Shown one piece after another: positions 1 to 10,326 of a stretch of DNA of 64,000 bases. The notes beneath the pieces were generated by a model, which was not told the DNA's origin, did not search any database, and worked only from the letters and a program-made list of their open reading frames with translations. Source of the stretch: Effrenium voratum (lineage: Eukaryota; Sar; Dinophyceae; Suessiales; Symbiodiniaceae). Location of the stretch: positions 187,501 to 251,500 of the forward strand of contig CAUJNA010003244.1 of assembly GCA_963377175.1 (NCBI GenBank). The letters run 5' to 3'. A program made the position numbers and the translations under genes. Numbering within the stretch: position 1 is the stretch's first letter; the number at the start of each line of letters is the position of its first letter.

Positions 1-2184
1 TGGCTGGAGAAGCCTGTGTGTGTGTGTGTGGGTGTGTAGTTGTGCGCAGTCGCATTCTGGGTTCCACGTCGCACGAGGATAATGCGGGCACCAGCTTAAG
101 TAGTTTGGTAATTCGATGTTGCGCTTGCAACACTTTCCAACATAGCACGGCGATGTTGTTGCGGGATTATGCAGCGGTTCCACCATGTGCTCCTGACATC
201 AGTTTCGTGGCATAGTGCGCCTGGTCATGATGCTTCTGGCAGCATGGCGATTTCAGAACGCCGCCAAACTATTCACATTGCGTCATCATGGCGACGTCCA
301 AAATAATGAAATCGGAACTTGGCGCGCGTCATCGTGATGCTGGCCGTGTCATCAAGATGCTGCCAGTGTTCTTCCGATCCCGCATGTGTTATTACGATCC
401 TGTTTGCTTTGGCGTGATGCTTGCCTGCGTCGCCATAATATTGTCCGTAAGCTGCTCCCGTTGCCGTGATGCTTGCTGCGTAATAATACCAGGCCCTGCT
501 ATCATGATCCTACCATGTCATGTTGATGCTACCCCTGTCCATCATCCTGTCTGCATCCTGATTTGTTTGTTGGGGCCGCTCCGAACCATTCCACCCAGGA
601 CTGAAAAAAGACAGCACCAGAATGCTGTGGACCCGGAGAGCGTAGGCTTGCATTCTGATAATGTGAGCTGCATGAAGGGTATTATGACAATGCGAGCGGC
701 CCAAAAAAGACTTGGCAGCAGCATGATAAAGCCGACAAGATCAGAGCAATGCTCGCAGAACCCCAGAATGCGGCGACATCATGATGATACGATCGGAAAC
801 ATGATGATACCATCATAAGGCTGCCCTCCTTATCATGTTTCTGTTAGCCTTAGCATGACGACGTCTGCGTGACGCAGCCCACCTGATCACGAAACATCGT
901 GATGCTTCCCGCGCCATCATCACGATGCCCGCCTTTTTTAGAGCGCTGCTCTCGTTATCATGGCACGCGCTTCCCGACGCGTCAGCTGGCTTCTCGAACC
1001 TCCACTGTCTCCTCCATCCTGCAAGGCATGGTTGGAGCTTTTTGGGTAACCCTGACCCCTTCGCTTCGACTCCAACTTGGTGTCGGAACATGCCGGCTCA
1101 ACATAACCTGAGTGCGTGTGTGTGTGTGTGTGTGTTTCGAAGATACGCGCTTCACCGTGGCTTGATGGGAACCAAAAGGAAAATCGCCAACCTCCCTCGC
1201 ATTTTGACACATAGCCACATGTTGTTGGAGGGAGGGGTTTATGCGGAACACCCACCACATGTGATGATTCGGACCACAAGATTTGTCATAGAGCTTCAAG
1301 GACAGAGAGATGTAAAGTTTGAGCCGTGTATGGGCCACCAGGAATCGGCAGGTCCATGGTTTCATTTACCAGGACCCATGTCTGCGTCACACCGGCGGGG
1401 CCGGCCTGGCCGGCCTGGCCGAGTGGGGAGGGGTTTCCCTCTGCCAGGAAGCATTTGGGCGCTCTGAAACGAGAGGCCATCCCACTGCCTGCAGCTCAGA
1501 CGGAGGCTTGACGCAGGGAAGCTTGCTTGGGCAGTTAATTTTTTGCCGCCATCTGCTGTAATAAAGGAGAGGACATTGGGTACACTCACCAAATTGCCGT
1601 TAGGAAATGGAGGCTGCTCACGAATTCCAATGCAGTTGGGCAATCAATATTGACTCTGTGTGGCTCAACTAGAGCCTCTGTACAAGTTGTTGACCATTGT
1701 TTTGACTGTTTCTGTTTCTAGGGCTTGGCAAAAATTAAACACAGCGGTTGCCGCCCTTTTTCCGAACATTTCGGGGTGACTTGGGGAATGGGGAACTACG
1801 TAACGGAGTCAGCCAAGCTGATAGGACAGGTTCGCCACAGCCACAAAGGGCTCCACCATTTTGAGAAGTCTACAGAAGAGCACCGATGCGCACGGCCAAC
1901 GAATTCACTGAGGCCGATGTTCGCCAAAGCGCTGGGTGTGCACATTGCGAAGCATGAAGTGACTGCAAGGGCCTCATGTGATGAAAACACATTTGCTTTC
2001 ACTAGGGGGGAATGGGTTCCAATAGACGAATCAGTTTCGATCGCTTGCACAGGAGAGTGTGCGCCATCTGACACGCACCCATTTGATAGAATCCACTGAG
2101 GTCACCCAATTACTTGGGTAATAGAGGAGGCAATCAATCCTTGAGCACGTAGGGAATTTGAAGGTTTGCGCCTGTTGGAAATTG
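1..2184. other. Host DNA without a supported gene
   Basis: No exon-like stretch or known motif could be defended here. Positions about 290-960 contain a degenerate, imperfectly repeated motif built around CATCATGATGC and GTGATGCTGCC, which opens long but meaningless frames on both strands. A short (GT)n run lies near 16-30 and another near 1112-1134. Near 1395-1425 there is a GGCCGGCCTGGCC patch. Composition matches the rest of the host DNA rather than the AT-rich viral insert. Confidence 0.6.
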
Positions 2185-2890
2185 CAGAAGAAGAAGAAAG
2201 AAGCAGAAGAAGCAGAAGAAGAAGAAGAAGAGGAAGAAGAAGAAAGAAGCAGAAGAAGAAGCAGAAGAAGAAAGAAGAAGAAAGAAGATGCAGAAGAAGC
2301 AGAAGAAGCAGAAGAAGCAGAAGAAGAAGAAGAAAGAAGCAGAAGAAGAAGAAGAAGAAATACACAGAAAAAGCAGAAGAAGAAAGAAGCAGAAGAAGCA
2401 GAAGAAGAAGAAGCAGAAGAAGAAGAGGAAGAAGCAGAAGAAGAAGAAAGAGGCAGAAGAAGCAGAAGAAGAAGCAGAAGAAGAAGAAGAAAGAAGCAGA
2501 AGAAGAAGCAGAAGAAGAAGAAGAAGGAGGAAGCAGAAGAAGAAGCAGAAGATGAAGCAGAAGAAGAAGAAGAAGAAAGAAGCAGAAGAAGCAGAAGAAG
2601 AAAGAAGCAGAATAAGCAGAAGAAGAAGAAGAAGCAGAAGAAGAAGCAGAATAAGCAGAAGAAGAAGAAGCAGAAGAAGAAGAAGAAGAAGAAGAAGAAG
2701 ATAGAAGCAGAAGAAGAAGACTAAATAAGCAGAAGAAGAAGAAGAATAAATAAGCAGAAGAAGCAGAAGAAGCAGAAGAAGATGAAGAATAAATAAGCAG
2801 AAGAAGCAGAAGAAGCAGAAGAAGAAGAAGAAAGAAGCAGAAGAAGCAGAAGAAGAAGAAGAAGAAGAAGAAGAAGAAGAAGAAGAAGAC
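2185..2890 (+). repeat. Purine-only GAA/AGC-rich microsatellite tract
   Basis: About 700 bases are built almost entirely of AGAAGA and AGAAGC units, so the + strand is nearly pure purine. Frames across it give Lys/Glu/Arg-rich or, on the other strand, Ser/Phe/Leu-rich low-complexity peptides. No coding role is supported. Tracts of this kind can form triplex DNA and are often unstable in length. Confidence 0.95.
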
Positions 2891-5749
2891 GAACAAGACA
2901 ATTACGAGTAATGCAACCACTTTACGAACGCTTCAGCTTTTGCTACCCCAAGTACAGGGACCAATTGTTTGAGACCTGAAGATGGGCGCAGATATGCAGT
3001 CCTGGGTTTTAGGCGCCATTCCATTTGTGAGGGTAAAGGTGGTGACTGAACCAAAATGAAGGTGCAACAAGCCAACCTTCAAATCAACACATGGAGCTCG
3101 GAGTACCGAGCTTGACGGTTTGCGACCTGTTTTGGAGTTCGGATGGGTCAGGACCGCGAGGACGGCACCTTTTTGGTGACCACCACCATCGGAGGCTACT
3201 ACGGCGGTGAGCGCACACCTCAGGTGGTTTTTTGGTTTGCGTTGAGCGTCAAATCTGGGAGCCCCGGAGCTTCTTATGCTTTCCCTTGGGAGTCCTTTAG
3301 GCCAACCACAAAAATATTTACCCTCAAAACAGACATGCTCATATAAGCGGCAATACAAAGTTCAAACAAGGAAACGTGCGGTAAGTGACGAGGATAAGGA
3401 TAAGACCACGGCGAACCAATGGGAAGTCTATCACTCGACTATTCATCCAGCAGCAGTGCTGTATAAGACATTTCTAACACGATTTGGACAGCTATTTGGA
3501 AGCAGAAGGGTATTATAATGGGAACTTTCCGACACCACTTTATCATTAAATTGCTAGTAGTATGTTCATTGTACATTCCCATAATCAGTGCTAACATTGT
3601 CTTTAGAGTAACCCCTTCCAATTATTTAGCCTGCTCTATTGTCGTACCATGGAAAGGGGGTGTGTTTGTTGTCGGACTCAATTCCCTGACCGTGGTTGGC
3701 TTGGATGGACAGCCAGAGGGCCGCCACCGTTAAATGGGGTGGTTTCTCGACTCACAATACCCGAACAAAGCGTGTCCTATGCTAAATACATCCATGTTGG
3801 CGGGGTTGACACCGTATTTGAAAAAGACAGGTTTTGGGACTGGGGTGCGTGCATCAGGTTGTAGAGTATGGCTGTTGCCCTCATACTCTTTAGAGGAGTT
3901 TCGGCAAAGCCTTCAGACCCGGGGGGAACCCCCAAAAACAGAATCAATCCCTTGGGGAATGGCCGGGGTCGCTCTTTGCATTCCTTGCTGCGTTTGTAAG
4001 CAAGGAGTTGCGACACACTTGAGCCTGCCAAAGTGTGGCCTGCTGTGCGAGCAGAGCAATGTTTTGTGACGGCGCATTGCGCTGAGCCAGAAAGAACAGA
4101 TTTGCAATCGAAGTCAACCCGCCCTCCGATTCTTCGCATTTGCAGACCCCGTTTAATACCAGGTGTTGATTGTGAACTCATGGGAAAATCTGAGTTCTTT
4201 GCCAGCACGGAGCAGCCTTTTCCGCCAAACTATGAATTTCAATAGGGAACTCTCTGTGCTGCCTAGGGTGGATGTGAACTTTGTCCACAGCTATGATCCG
4301 GAGACCAACACTTGGGCCAGGCCCTTGGTGATCCGTCAATACTCTTCCACCGAACATGGCTTGGTGCAACGGCGTTCCTTGTCCATGTCTGTGTTTGAGG
4401 GGTACTATCCTTTTCCTTTTTGGGTTGGTTTGACAGGAAACCAAAAGGACTCCACTCATATTTTGGGTCCCCAACTTTGACACATACCCATGTAGTCTTC
4501 CATCCAAAAGGAAAGTCGTGTTCCAGCACGAGAGTGTTAATTTTTGAAACGGTACGCGTTTCTGGCCGGTTCGAAGGACAAAAGGAAGCCCGAAGCCATT
4601 TTGGGAGTCCAAACAAATTGACCTCGCAAGGCGATGCTTAAGACCACCTTGCGCAATATAGGGAACGCCGTGCTAGGGATTTTACTTTTCTGTTGCATAC
4701 TGTGGATGGACACAGTTCTGCACCAATCGGGATGACATTTTCTGAATTCCTTGGGAAAACCACTTACCGGCTGGTGTGGATAAGTATCTTTCCGGTTCTA
4801 TTGAATGCCGGAATAACCCAGTGTTTTCTGTATTATTTTCTTTTGGTATCCAAGACTGATGCGTGACCCCTCCCTTTGGTGGGCTCCCGGCTATGGTCAA
4901 TTTCTAGCTTTCGGGCTCACAACTTGGCAAGGGTTGCTGACTCCCTTCAGTGGCAGCAAGGGCGTCTTGTGTGTAATGCAAACCGCCAATGTGCCAAGGT
5001 CAATACTGAAGTGGCTCAGGGTTATGGTTCCCTGGAACTCTGATACTGGCTGCCCGCATTTTCTGAACACCCATGTTCTCCAAACCCTGCCAAGCCAGAG
5101 AGATCTCACCTCGATCCCAGACGCAGAAGTGCGACCGCGATCCCGGGCTGCAGAAGGTGAACAACCAGGTCAAATTTAGGCCGCGCTGGCAATCGGCGTG
5201 TCGCTTTTGGTGGTGTCTTTTTAGGGTGCAGAAGGACACGACAGGGTTGGAATGCCATGCCCCGAGCGATGCAATGGGGGCCGCTTTTGGCAGTCCGTGT
5301 CCAGGCTGCATTCCTCGCCCCGCCTCGCTTGGCCCTGAGATGAGTCAGGCTTCTCCGGCCTCGGGAAAACACGCCCGTGCTTCGTTTTGGTTGGCGGCAA
5401 TGCTGTGGTCATGTCAGGTTTGGTTTTTGCTCTGTTTTCCAAAGGCCGATTCCAATGTGAAATGGGCATGGCAGGTGAAGGCTTGATTTGCCAGCACCGA
5501 TTTGTAAATGAAAGGCTGGGAGCAGGTGGGAGCATCAAACTCCTGGTGCCCTCGGTGGTTCAATGCCAAGATCGAGATGTGGTGCGTCAACGACGAAGCC
5601 CGCAACTCTGGGCCGGAGGCCAGATTTGTTTAGGGGACTCTTAGCGGGTTCCATCTTGCACCAAGGGACTCCGAAAGGAATCCATTCGTTGGAACCCAGA
5701 CCCACTTGTGTCTCTGTGCCGGGGTAGGAAAAACATGTTGCCCAGGGGT
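2891..5749. other. Host DNA left of the viral insert, no supported gene
   Basis: Open frames of 60-145 codons occur on both strands, but none shows a domain, a consistent codon pattern or splice-bounded exon structure. The segment ends in the G-rich sequence that supplies the target duplication of the viral element (AGGGG at 5750-5754). Confidence 0.5.
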
Positions 5750-5754
5750 AGGGG
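5750..5754 (+). other. Left target-site duplication AGGGG
   Basis: AGGGG directly precedes the first base of the left inverted repeat and recurs directly after the right one at 27889-27893. Extending by one T on each side (TAGGGG) gives a 6-bp duplication, the size usual for Polintons, if the right end is taken as five rather than six T. Confidence 0.7.
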
Positions 5755-5986
5755 AAAAAATGGTTATAATAGGGGGTCTGGGGTAGGGTATTTACAAGTT
5801 GGGGCTTCAGGGTTCAGGGAAGAAATTAAACAAGCAACCCATTTTGTTCAAAACACAAATAGGGGTTTTGGGGAATTTTCCTAAAATGTCTCAACATTTT
5901 TTTTTACAATTTTTTCATTATGAAACAGTCTAAGATATTGACATTTTCAAGGTTCGGGTTTCAGACAATTTTAAGGCTTTCTGGGG
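5755..5986 (+). repeat. Left terminal inverted repeat
   Basis: It begins AAAAAATGGTTATAATAG and matches the reverse complement of 27661-27888 with only about three substitutions and one length difference in a T run (nine T against five). Weaker similarity (CAAGTGTTT) continues to about 5998. Near-identity of the two ends implies a recent insertion or ongoing correction between ends. Terminal repeats of this length fit protein-primed replication. Confidence 0.95.
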
Positions 5987-6033
5987 TTTCAAGTGTTTAA
6001 TCATATTATAAGTTAATATGAATAAACTTAATC

Positions 6034-6609
6034 TTAATCTCTATAATTAAACCAGTCTATAATCAACCTTTTCTTTTCTAACAAATGACAGACAAATTTA
6101 TGGTAAAACTCATTATCAAAAATGTTTTTATAAACGACCTTGTCTTTGTTTTTTATATATTGCCATTTCAACATTTTAAGAAAATCCCTACACATCGAGA
6201 TGCTAAAATCTCTACAAGATACATACGCGTCATTATGATTAAAAAGTAAATTATAATGAAATTGAGTAGCGGTTTCATAATACAAGATTAACCTATTATC
6301 ATATCCATACTCTTTTAAGGTTTTGTCTAAACCTGTTGTAAATATTGTCCGTAATGACTTTTTCGTCGGACATTTATTTAACCTCGTCATATACCAAATC
6401 CACTTATCCATTTCTTTTAAATTGTCAGGTTCGTTTTTCATTAAATGTTTTGTAATGGTACATCTTTTACAACATACAAAACTCAAAATATTATCAATGA
6501 TACAGTCAGGAGATATGTCATTTGCTTTTTTGACTTTGTTGTTGTATATCTTACAACCACGGCATTTTACAATTTCTTTTGTCAATTCTTCTCTGATACA
6601 CTTATTCAT
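6034..6609 (-). CDS. Unrecognised Cys-rich viral protein, 191 aa
   Basis: I do not recognise this protein. Its N-terminal third has paired cysteines (CRGC near residue 16, CCKRC near residue 47) that could bind zinc; the rest is rich in Lys, Asn, Tyr and aromatic residues and looks globular. It is the leftmost gene, next to the left inverted repeat, and is read towards it. Upstream of its ATG sits a TATATT box and the shared motif ACTTAAAGAAAT (6636-6647 on the complement), also found before the polymerase gene, so it may be expressed early. The stop is TAA. Codon use is AT-rich like the rest of the element. Confidence 0.75.
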   Translation of the reverse strand: MNKCIREELTKEIVKCRGCKIYNNKVKKANDISPDCIIDNILSFVCCKRCTITKHLMKNEPDNLKEMDKWIWYMTRLNKCPTKKSLRTIFTTGLDKTLKEYGYDNRLILYYETATQFHYNLLFNHNDAYVSCRDFSISMCRDFLKMLKWQYIKNKDKVVYKNIFDNEFYHKFVCHLLEKKRLIIDWFNYRD

Positions 6610-6628
6610 TTTTTTTCTTAATATATTA

Positions 6629-6653
6629 AGGGGTCATTTCTTTAAGTAGTTTT
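6629..6653 (-). promoter_or_regulatory. Putative early promoter of the 191-aa gene
   Basis: Reading leftward, a 25-base stretch containing ACTTAAAGAAATGACCCC is followed by TTAATATATTAAG and then the ATG at 6609. The same 25 bases occur exactly at 18837-18861 on the + strand, also just before a TATATA box. Confidence 0.5.
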
Positions 6654-7503
6654 ATTTTTTCTTCTTGCCTCTGCTACTTTTTGTGTCAGCGCTTTCTGGG
6701 CTTCTGCTCCTGCTTCTTGTTTCCATTTGTTCCCTCGTCCATTCACTACCTCTTGCTATTTCTTCAGGTGACCGACTTCTGCTTCTCGTTTCCATTTGTC
6801 TTATACCCCATTGTCTGCCTCTTGCTCTTTCTTCTGGTGAGTGACTTCTGCTTCTTGCTTCTACCTGTCGTCTTGTCCAGAATGATGCCCTTGGTTGTTC
6901 TTCTTGTTCTTCGGATTGAATGGACGGTGAGGATGACTTCTTTTCTCGTTTGAATAATTCAAACACACTCTTGTCTTCTCCACCTAAAAATATGTTTCTT
7001 AATGACTTTATTTCTCGGCTTTCCTCTTTCTTCTCTTCCTCTTTCACGGTTGATGCTGACGATGATGATGTTAAATGAAGACTTTGTAAATCTTCCTGCT
7101 TTTCATCTTTTGGTTCATCTTTTGGTTCATCTTTTGGTTCATCTTTTGGTCCTGAAATTGCATTACTATAAATTTCATCAGCAAAATCTTTTGCTATATA
7201 TCGTGTTGTTTGTGCGTCTGCCTCGTTGTTTTCATATAACTGTGATGTTGGTGCTACTTCATCAAACATATCAGGGAACAATTCATGTTGAAGAACTTGT
7301 TTATCAGTTTGAACCCTAGCATTCAATCGTAGTCTCCTATCGTATTTTGAAAGATCAAAATCATCAAAGTCTATATTATTAATTGATTTGTCAAATGTCT
7401 GTCTTTCAGGGATAATTTCAATTTTTAATCTGTGTGTCATCGCTTCTTTCAGCATTTCATCAAATGTAGGGCGTCGTCTTAATCCATAATATTTATCAGT
7501 CAT
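6652..7503 (-). CDS. SR-repeat viral protein, 283 aa
   Basis: Function unknown. Residues 8-20 read LRRRPTFDEMLKE, a motif shared with the N-terminus of the neighbouring 324-aa protein (LHLRPSYDELLKE), so the two probably bind the same partner or come from one duplicated gene. The middle is acidic and has four DEPK units, encoded by a 12-bp tandem repeat near 7105-7155. The C-terminal 75 residues consist of three copies of a repeat of about 24 residues, each with a core like QMETRSRSRSPEE, ending in a basic GKKKK tail. Such SR/RS dipeptide stretches resemble nuclear SR proteins or nucleic-acid-binding tails of virion proteins. It lies in the block that also carries the penton gene, so a structural or core protein is a reasonable guess only. 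Confidence 0.8.
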   Translation of the reverse strand: MTDKYYGLRRRPTFDEMLKEAMTHRLKIEIIPERQTFDKSINNIDFDDFDLSKYDRRLRLNARVQTDKQVLQHELFPDMFDEVAPTSQLYENNEADAQTTRYIAKDFADEIYSNAISGPKDEPKDEPKDEPKDEKQEDLQSLHLTSSSSASTVKEEEKKEESREIKSLRNIFLGGEDKSVFELFKREKKSSSPSIQSEEQEEQPRASFWTRRQVEARSRSHSPEERARGRQWGIRQMETRSRSRSPEEIARGSEWTREQMETRSRSRSPESADTKSSRGKKKK

Positions 7504-7522
7504 ATCAAATATTATAGATTAT

Positions 7523-8497
7523 TTATTGTTGGATTGCTTTATGGACGAAGTATTTATTATAAACATTGTCCTCATAATATTTTTGTAGTTTAACCTTCAC
7601 TGCGTTTCTATCTACTCCTGTTGTATTGTTATATTCATCTAATAATTCTTTGAACTCATCATATTTAACAGCGTTAATTACATTGAATTGATGTAGTTTT
7701 GAAATTATACTATCCATTAAACTTCTTGGATTTTTTGCTAAATATACCGGCCACATCCACTTTATACCACTTAAATAATTTTTGAAAATTCGTTCGTCAT
7801 CAACTTCTTCATTTTCAACATTTTTTAATTCTATTTCGATTGATTGTTCTTGCATTTCCATTATCTCAGCATTAGTAATGGTTGTTTGCGCGTCATCGTC
7901 ATCATCCTTACCTTTTTTCAATGCTTCTACTTCAACTACAGGGTCGTCTTCTTCTTCTTCTTCCTCTTCCCCTTCCTCTTGTTTAGTTAACGGTTCTAAT
8001 TCTGGCATTTCATCAGCGGACACCATTGAATGAATTTCTACACCTTCTGGTATTGATTGTTTTGAAACAGCACTTGCCATTTCTTCGTGTTGTTCTCTCC
8101 AAAGTCTCATTTTTTCAGCAAGTTCTTCTTTCTGTTTGTTTGCTTCCGTCAATCTTTCATTAATGAAAGACTGCTGTTGTTTCAGTGTGTCATCAAGTTT
8201 AGCTCTTACACTACCACCGTCCGACGACGCTTCTTTCATAACTTCTTCTCTTCTGTTCAGTTCTTGTTTCTTCTGAATATCCAAAGCATCTTTATTATCA
8301 AACTGACTACCGTATTGATTTAATCTGTATCTGGTTGCTTTTCTGTCTATTACATTTTCAATTGATGGACGGTTCTCATCTCCTACTAATGTTTCTTTCA
8401 ATAATTCATCATAAGAAGGTCTCAAATGTAATTGTGATTTCAATGACCCTACTTTTACCGGTCCTACTGTATTCAATCTATTCATTGATTTAATCAT
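7523..8497 (-). CDS. Viral protein with coiled coil and acidic linker, 324 aa
   Basis: Not recognised. Residues 23-33 read LHLRPSYDELL, matching the N-terminus of the adjacent SR-repeat protein. Residues about 85-145 are heptad-like and rich in Lys, Glu, Gln (coiled coil). An acidic stretch of Glu/Asp follows near residues 170-205. The C-terminal 100 residues look folded (KWMWPVYLAKNPRSLMDSII). The start is placed at the first ATG of the frame, which lies just after an AT-rich TATACT-like box. It is read in the same direction as its neighbours with a 19-base gap to the next gene. A virion-internal protein is plausible but unproven. Confidence 0.8.
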   Translation of the reverse strand: MIKSMNRLNTVGPVKVGSLKSQLHLRPSYDELLKETLVGDENRPSIENVIDRKATRYRLNQYGSQFDNKDALDIQKKQELNRREEVMKEASSDGGSVRAKLDDTLKQQQSFINERLTEANKQKEELAEKMRLWREQHEEMASAVSKQSIPEGVEIHSMVSADEMPELEPLTKQEEGEEEEEEEDDPVVEVEALKKGKDDDDDAQTTITNAEIMEMQEQSIEIELKNVENEEVDDERIFKNYLSGIKWMWPVYLAKNPRSLMDSIISKLHQFNVINAVKYDEFKELLDEYNNTTGVDRNAVKVKLQKYYEDNVYNKYFVHKAIQQ

Positions 8498-8524
8498 AGT
8501 ATATTAATTATTTAGAAAAATAAA

Positions 8525-8857
8525 TTAATCAGAGATATTCTTAATCATTTCTTCTAAATGTTTCTTTCTTACTGTTAGTTGTTCCTTTGTTTGTATTCCG
8601 TCTGGTGACCGTGTGTTGTCTAATATGTTTCTTATTCTGTCTAACTCTTTTCTATAACTTTCGGTTCTGTTGCTTTCAACTAAATCGTTTCTATACTTTA
8701 TTAATGCTCCTTGTGATTGTTTCGCTTCCAGTGTGTCCTTCAACTGTTTAAAGTAATTCATACGCGAGGCAACTCCCCAAAAATCTGAAACGTCATAATG
8801 GCGTTCTACTTGTGGTGCTCTTTTGAATTCTACATTTCTATGACTTCTCATAAGCAT
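8525..8857 (-). CDS. Small helical viral protein, 110 aa
   Basis: No family recognised. The protein is charged and predicted mostly helical from its sequence, with no cysteines and no membrane segment. The ATG at 8857 follows TATATA by about ten bases, the usual promoter layout in this element. It sits between the 324-aa protein and the zinc-finger protein, all read leftward, and likely belongs to the same expression class. An in-frame Met two codons on is an alternative start. Confidence 0.7.
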   Translation of the reverse strand: MLMRSHRNVEFKRAPQVERHYDVSDFWGVASRMNYFKQLKDTLEAKQSQGALIKYRNDLVESNRTESYRKELDRIRNILDNTRSPDGIQTKEQLTVRKKHLEEMIKNISD

Positions 8858-8887
8858 AATTGTTATATATAATAATTAGATTATTAT

Positions 8888-9385
8888 TTAAAACATTGAT
8901 AAAGTTAATTTATTTATTTTATCTGATTTATCTTGCTTTTTCTTTTGTTTAAGTTCTTCATAATGTTGGTTTAATAGTTCTGTTGCTGTGGGTTTCTTAA
9001 TGGTTTCTTTAATCACTTCTTGCTTAATCTCATTCTTAATTTCTTCTTTTACTTCTGGTTGAATTTTTCTAATATTCTTTTGTGGATTAACTGGTAATAA
9101 TTCAGTAGGCACACCCTTACAATTCTTAGGATGTGAAAAACGAAGTGATTTAGCATTCATAGATTTACCACATTTTTCACATTGGACTACTTCAATTTCT
9201 TTCTTTGTTCTTGGTAATGCTTTTGCTTTTGCTTTTGCTTTTGGTTTGTCTATGGTTTCTTTTGTTGGTTCTTCTGGCGTTGGTTCTTCATTAACTGTTT
9301 CATTTTGTTCAACAACCTCATTATTAATAGGTGCTTCGTCTGTTTTAGTTTCATTATTAACATCTACTACCTCAATACTTGTCAT
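8888..9385 (-). CDS. Viral zinc-finger protein, 165 aa
   Basis: A central zinc-finger-like motif reads CEKCGKS at about residues 73-79 followed by H and C about 14 and 18 residues later (C-x2-C ... H-x3-C). It is flanked by an acidic, Glu/Pro/Thr-rich N-terminal half, an alternating Lys-Ala run, and a Lys/Glu-rich C-terminal helix. Single C2H2/C2HC finger proteins of this sort occur in Polintons and virophages, where their role is mostly unknown. A TATATAGAATATATTATATG box and ATG are directly adjacent. DNA or RNA binding is an inference. Confidence 0.8.
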   Translation of the reverse strand: MTSIEVVDVNNETKTDEAPINNEVVEQNETVNEEPTPEEPTKETIDKPKAKAKAKALPRTKKEIEVVQCEKCGKSMNAKSLRFSHPKNCKGVPTELLPVNPQKNIRKIQPEVKEEIKNEIKQEVIKETIKKPTATELLNQHYEELKQKKKQDKSDKINKLTLSMF

Positions 9386-9432
9386 ATAATATATTCTATA
9401 TATTTTCTATTAAATTTCTATATAGAATATAT

Positions 9433-10287
9433 TTAAATAATATCACTTTTTACGAAAAGGAGACTCAGACTAACATTAACCCCATTCAAATTAATTTCAT
9501 TACCTAATGAATTAGACAACCAGAAGTCTAACTGTTTAAAGCTTCTATTTGACACATCCAAGTAATCGAGAGGGTTCATTTCATTATCAAAGACAATTCC
9601 CGCGTGTGGTGCTGTGACTGGCACTTTCTTAACAACTGTGCTATCGCCTGTCCTTAAATTTACTTGATTATAATTAGACAATTGAGAAGAATGAATATAA
9701 ATATTTCTAATAGGTTGAAGATTAACGAAACCAGAAACATAAGCATTACCATATTGATAAACATTCATTTGATAATTTCCTAAAACTTCATTAACAGACT
9801 TTAAATCATTAGCATCAAAACTTCCAATCCAAATATAACTTTCATATATTATCTTCATTTGTTCATCAGTTAATACTGCAAATTGTCTATCGGCATAGTT
9901 TGAAGAAATCGTCATTTTATTAGTTTTTACACTGTAAGTAACTTCATAAGTATTTGAGAAATTGACATTATCAACAATACCGTTAATTTTTGTTTTTAAT
10001 TCTGTTGCCAGTTCTGTACCAGTATAAACTCCTTCTGCCAATGCAACAGCAATCCAATGAACATTTGTATTATCTTCATCTGGAACTAACGGAGAAGAAT
10101 AAAAGTATAGTATATTATTTAATCCTGACTGTATTGAATACCACGAGTTAGGTAATGTTACTTCGTGAATGTAGCAATGAACCCCGTTGTCTGTTTGTAA
10201 TGTTTCCGGCAATTCAACTCTAAAATTTGATGATGTACCTCTAATCCTATGAGCACTGTCAATATAGACCTTCTTATATGTGAGCAT
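9433..10287 (-). CDS. Penton-type minor capsid protein, 284 aa
   Basis: The N-terminus reads KKVYIDSAHRIRGTSSNFRV, followed by a Cys-containing strand and LPNSWYSI. This pattern, with a later YTGTELATEL segment, is typical of single jelly-roll minor capsid (penton) proteins of polintons, polinton-like viruses and related giant-virus satellites; the assignment rests on this remembered pattern and on length. The penton would sit at the five-fold vertices of the icosahedral particle, with the double jelly-roll protein at 11264-12655 as its partner. It is divergently placed from the lipase-like gene starting at 10327, with only 39 bases between the two ATGs, so the two share a promoter region. 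No defect is seen. Confidence 0.8.
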   Translation of the reverse strand: MLTYKKVYIDSAHRIRGTSSNFRVELPETLQTDNGVHCYIHEVTLPNSWYSIQSGLNNILYFYSSPLVPDEDNTNVHWIAVALAEGVYTGTELATELKTKINGIVDNVNFSNTYEVTYSVKTNKMTISSNYADRQFAVLTDEQMKIIYESYIWIGSFDANDLKSVNEVLGNYQMNVYQYGNAYVSGFVNLQPIRNIYIHSSQLSNYNQVNLRTGDSTVVKKVPVTAPHAGIVFDNEMNPLDYLDVSNRSFKQLDFWLSNSLGNEINLNGVNVSLSLLFVKSDII

Positions 10288-10326
10288 TATTAATTAATTT
10301 AGAAATTAATTTATAACTTTAATTAT

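Noticed and set aside
2102..2920. Long Ser/Leu/Phe-rich or Glu/Lys-rich frames on both strands
   Set aside because: They are produced by the GAA/AGC purine repeat and have no protein-like variety.
5740..5760. Telomere-like TTTAGGG sequence at the viral ends
   Set aside because: TTTTTTAGGGG is a single joint of the T run and the target duplication, not a repeat.
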